DNA of 5,757 nt from Gemmatimonadota bacterium (GTDB lineage Bacteria > Gemmatimonadota > Gemmatimonadetes > Gemmatimonadales > GWC2-71-9). A program made the translations under genes and the position numbers. The notes beneath the pieces were generated by a model that had not been told where the DNA came from, ran no database searches, and saw only the letters and a program-made list of their open reading frames with translations. The DNA is taken from the NCBI GenBank assembly GCA_003221085.1, contig QHUD01000183.1:1-5757 (forward strand). Direction: 5' to 3'. This document shows positions 5,214 through 5,757 of this stretch, in pieces (positions within the stretch are counted from its first letter, which is position 1; each line of letters opens with the position of its first letter).

Positions 5214-5757
5214 CCCTGATGCGCCTGCAACGCGCCCTGGCGCGTGCGGGCGTGACGTCCCGCCGTAAGGCCGAGGATCTGATTCGTGCGGGTCGCGTGC
5301 GCGTGGACGGCGTCGTCGCGACGATCGGCATGAGCGTGGATCCGCTGCGCCAGCGCGTGACCGTGGACGGCCGGGCCGTGCGGCAGGGCCCGGTCACCTG
5401 GCTCGCGCTCAACAAGCCGGTCGGCTACGTCGTGAGCCGCGGCGACCCGGAGGGGCGACGGACCGTGTACAGCCTCCTCCCCAACGTACCGGGGCTCACG
5501 TACGTTGGACGACTGGACGTCATGACCTCGGGGCTGCTGCTCCTCACCACGGACGGCGCCGCGGCCCATCGGCTGATGCATCCGCGCTTCGCCGTGCCCC
5601 GCACCTACTGGCTGCGGGTCCACGGCCACGGCGCGGCCGAGGTGCGCGCAGCACTCGAACGACCGCCGGCGATTGATGGCCGGCCGGTCCGGGTGGTGGA
5701 CTTCCGCGTGCGCCCCGTCGAGCGCAGCGTCGAGGTCGAGGTCACCCTGGCCGAAGG
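5210..5757 (+). CDS. RsuA/RluB-type rRNA pseudouridine synthase (partial, 3' end outside window)
   Basis: Converts specific uridines of rRNA to pseudouridine. The visible 182 residues begin with an S4 RNA-binding domain (about 4-50: RLQRALARAGVTSRRKAEDL, then RAGRVRVDG). The catalytic domain follows, with LALNKPVGYV (65-74), the signature GRLDVMTSGLLLLTTDG (100-116) containing the catalytic D103, and PRTYWLRV. The window stops at LAEG, just where the family's EGRNRQVRR-like motif should follow. The S4 domain plus GRLD motif marks the RsuA/RluB/RluE/RluF family. Position after scpA-scpB favours an RluB-like enzyme acting on 23S rRNA, though the target site is not provable here. ATG at 5210 shares ATGA with the scpB stop; the ATG at 5219 is an alternative start three codons later. 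Confidence 0.94.
   Translation, partial: MTLMRLQRALARAGVTSRRKAEDLIRAGRVRVDGVVATIGMSVDPLRQRVTVDGRAVRQGPVTWLALNKPVGYVVSRGDPEGRRTVYSLLPNVPGLTYVGRLDVMTSGLLLLTTDGAAAHRLMHPRFAVPRTYWLRVHGHGAAEVRAALERPPAIDGRPVRVVDFRVRPVERSVEVEVTLAE

Noticed and set aside
1..5757. A novel defence, mobile or biosynthetic system
   Set aside because: All seven identifiable complete or partial genes except the zinc-ribbon protein belong to known core families. No integrase, transposase, CRISPR repeat, toxin pair or tRNA-linked insertion site is visible.

Overview
This window comes from a GC-rich bacterial chromosome. GTG is the preferred start codon, genes are tightly packed, and many end-to-start overlaps are only 4 bases long. 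The gene content is housekeeping. The Ala/Pro-rich style, the GTG starts and the ISFEFFIWAPVLLFS-type M50 protein preceding scpA-scpB-rluB would fit Gemmatimonadota or a similar soil phylum. That placement is an inference from general familiarity with such genomes, with only moderate confidence; no marker here fixes the taxonomy.

Left part (1-2812, all + strand): the last codons of an upstream gene (probably pyrB), a complete dihydroorotase gene (pyrC), a class II aldolase family gene, and a gene of unknown function encoding a coiled coil, a Pro/Ala linker and a C-terminal four-cysteine zinc ribbon. Each gene overlaps the next by 4, 4 and 8 bases, so they are almost certainly one transcript with coupled translation. 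pyrC serves UMP synthesis. The aldolase and the zinc-ribbon gene have no obvious role in that pathway.

Middle (2813-3302): a perfect 28-bp palindrome with GTAG/CTAC feet lies between two convergent genes and looks like a REP-type repeat that may also act as a bidirectional terminator. Next is rpsT (ribosomal protein S20) on the - strand. Upstream of it are two back-to-back sigma70-type promoters with identical hexamers (TTGACC and TATCTT). One drives rpsT and the other drives the right-hand operon.

Right part (about 3273-5757, all + strand): a site-2-protease-like M50 membrane metalloprotease, scpA and scpB (the kleisin and winged-helix subunits of the SMC-ScpAB condensin), and the first two thirds of an RsuA/RluB-type pseudouridine synthase that runs off the window. 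Junctions are 4-, 26- and 4-base overlaps, again one operon. It joins a membrane protease with chromosome segregation and rRNA modification. scpA-scpB-rluB is a widespread conserved order.

No tRNA or rRNA gene, CRISPR array, insertion sequence or defence system was found. There is no gene-free stretch over 300 bases. I did not find a new biological system. The items most worth a second look are the REP-like palindrome, the mirrored promoter pair, the missing canonical start codon of the M50 gene, and the uncharacterised coiled-coil/zinc-ribbon protein.
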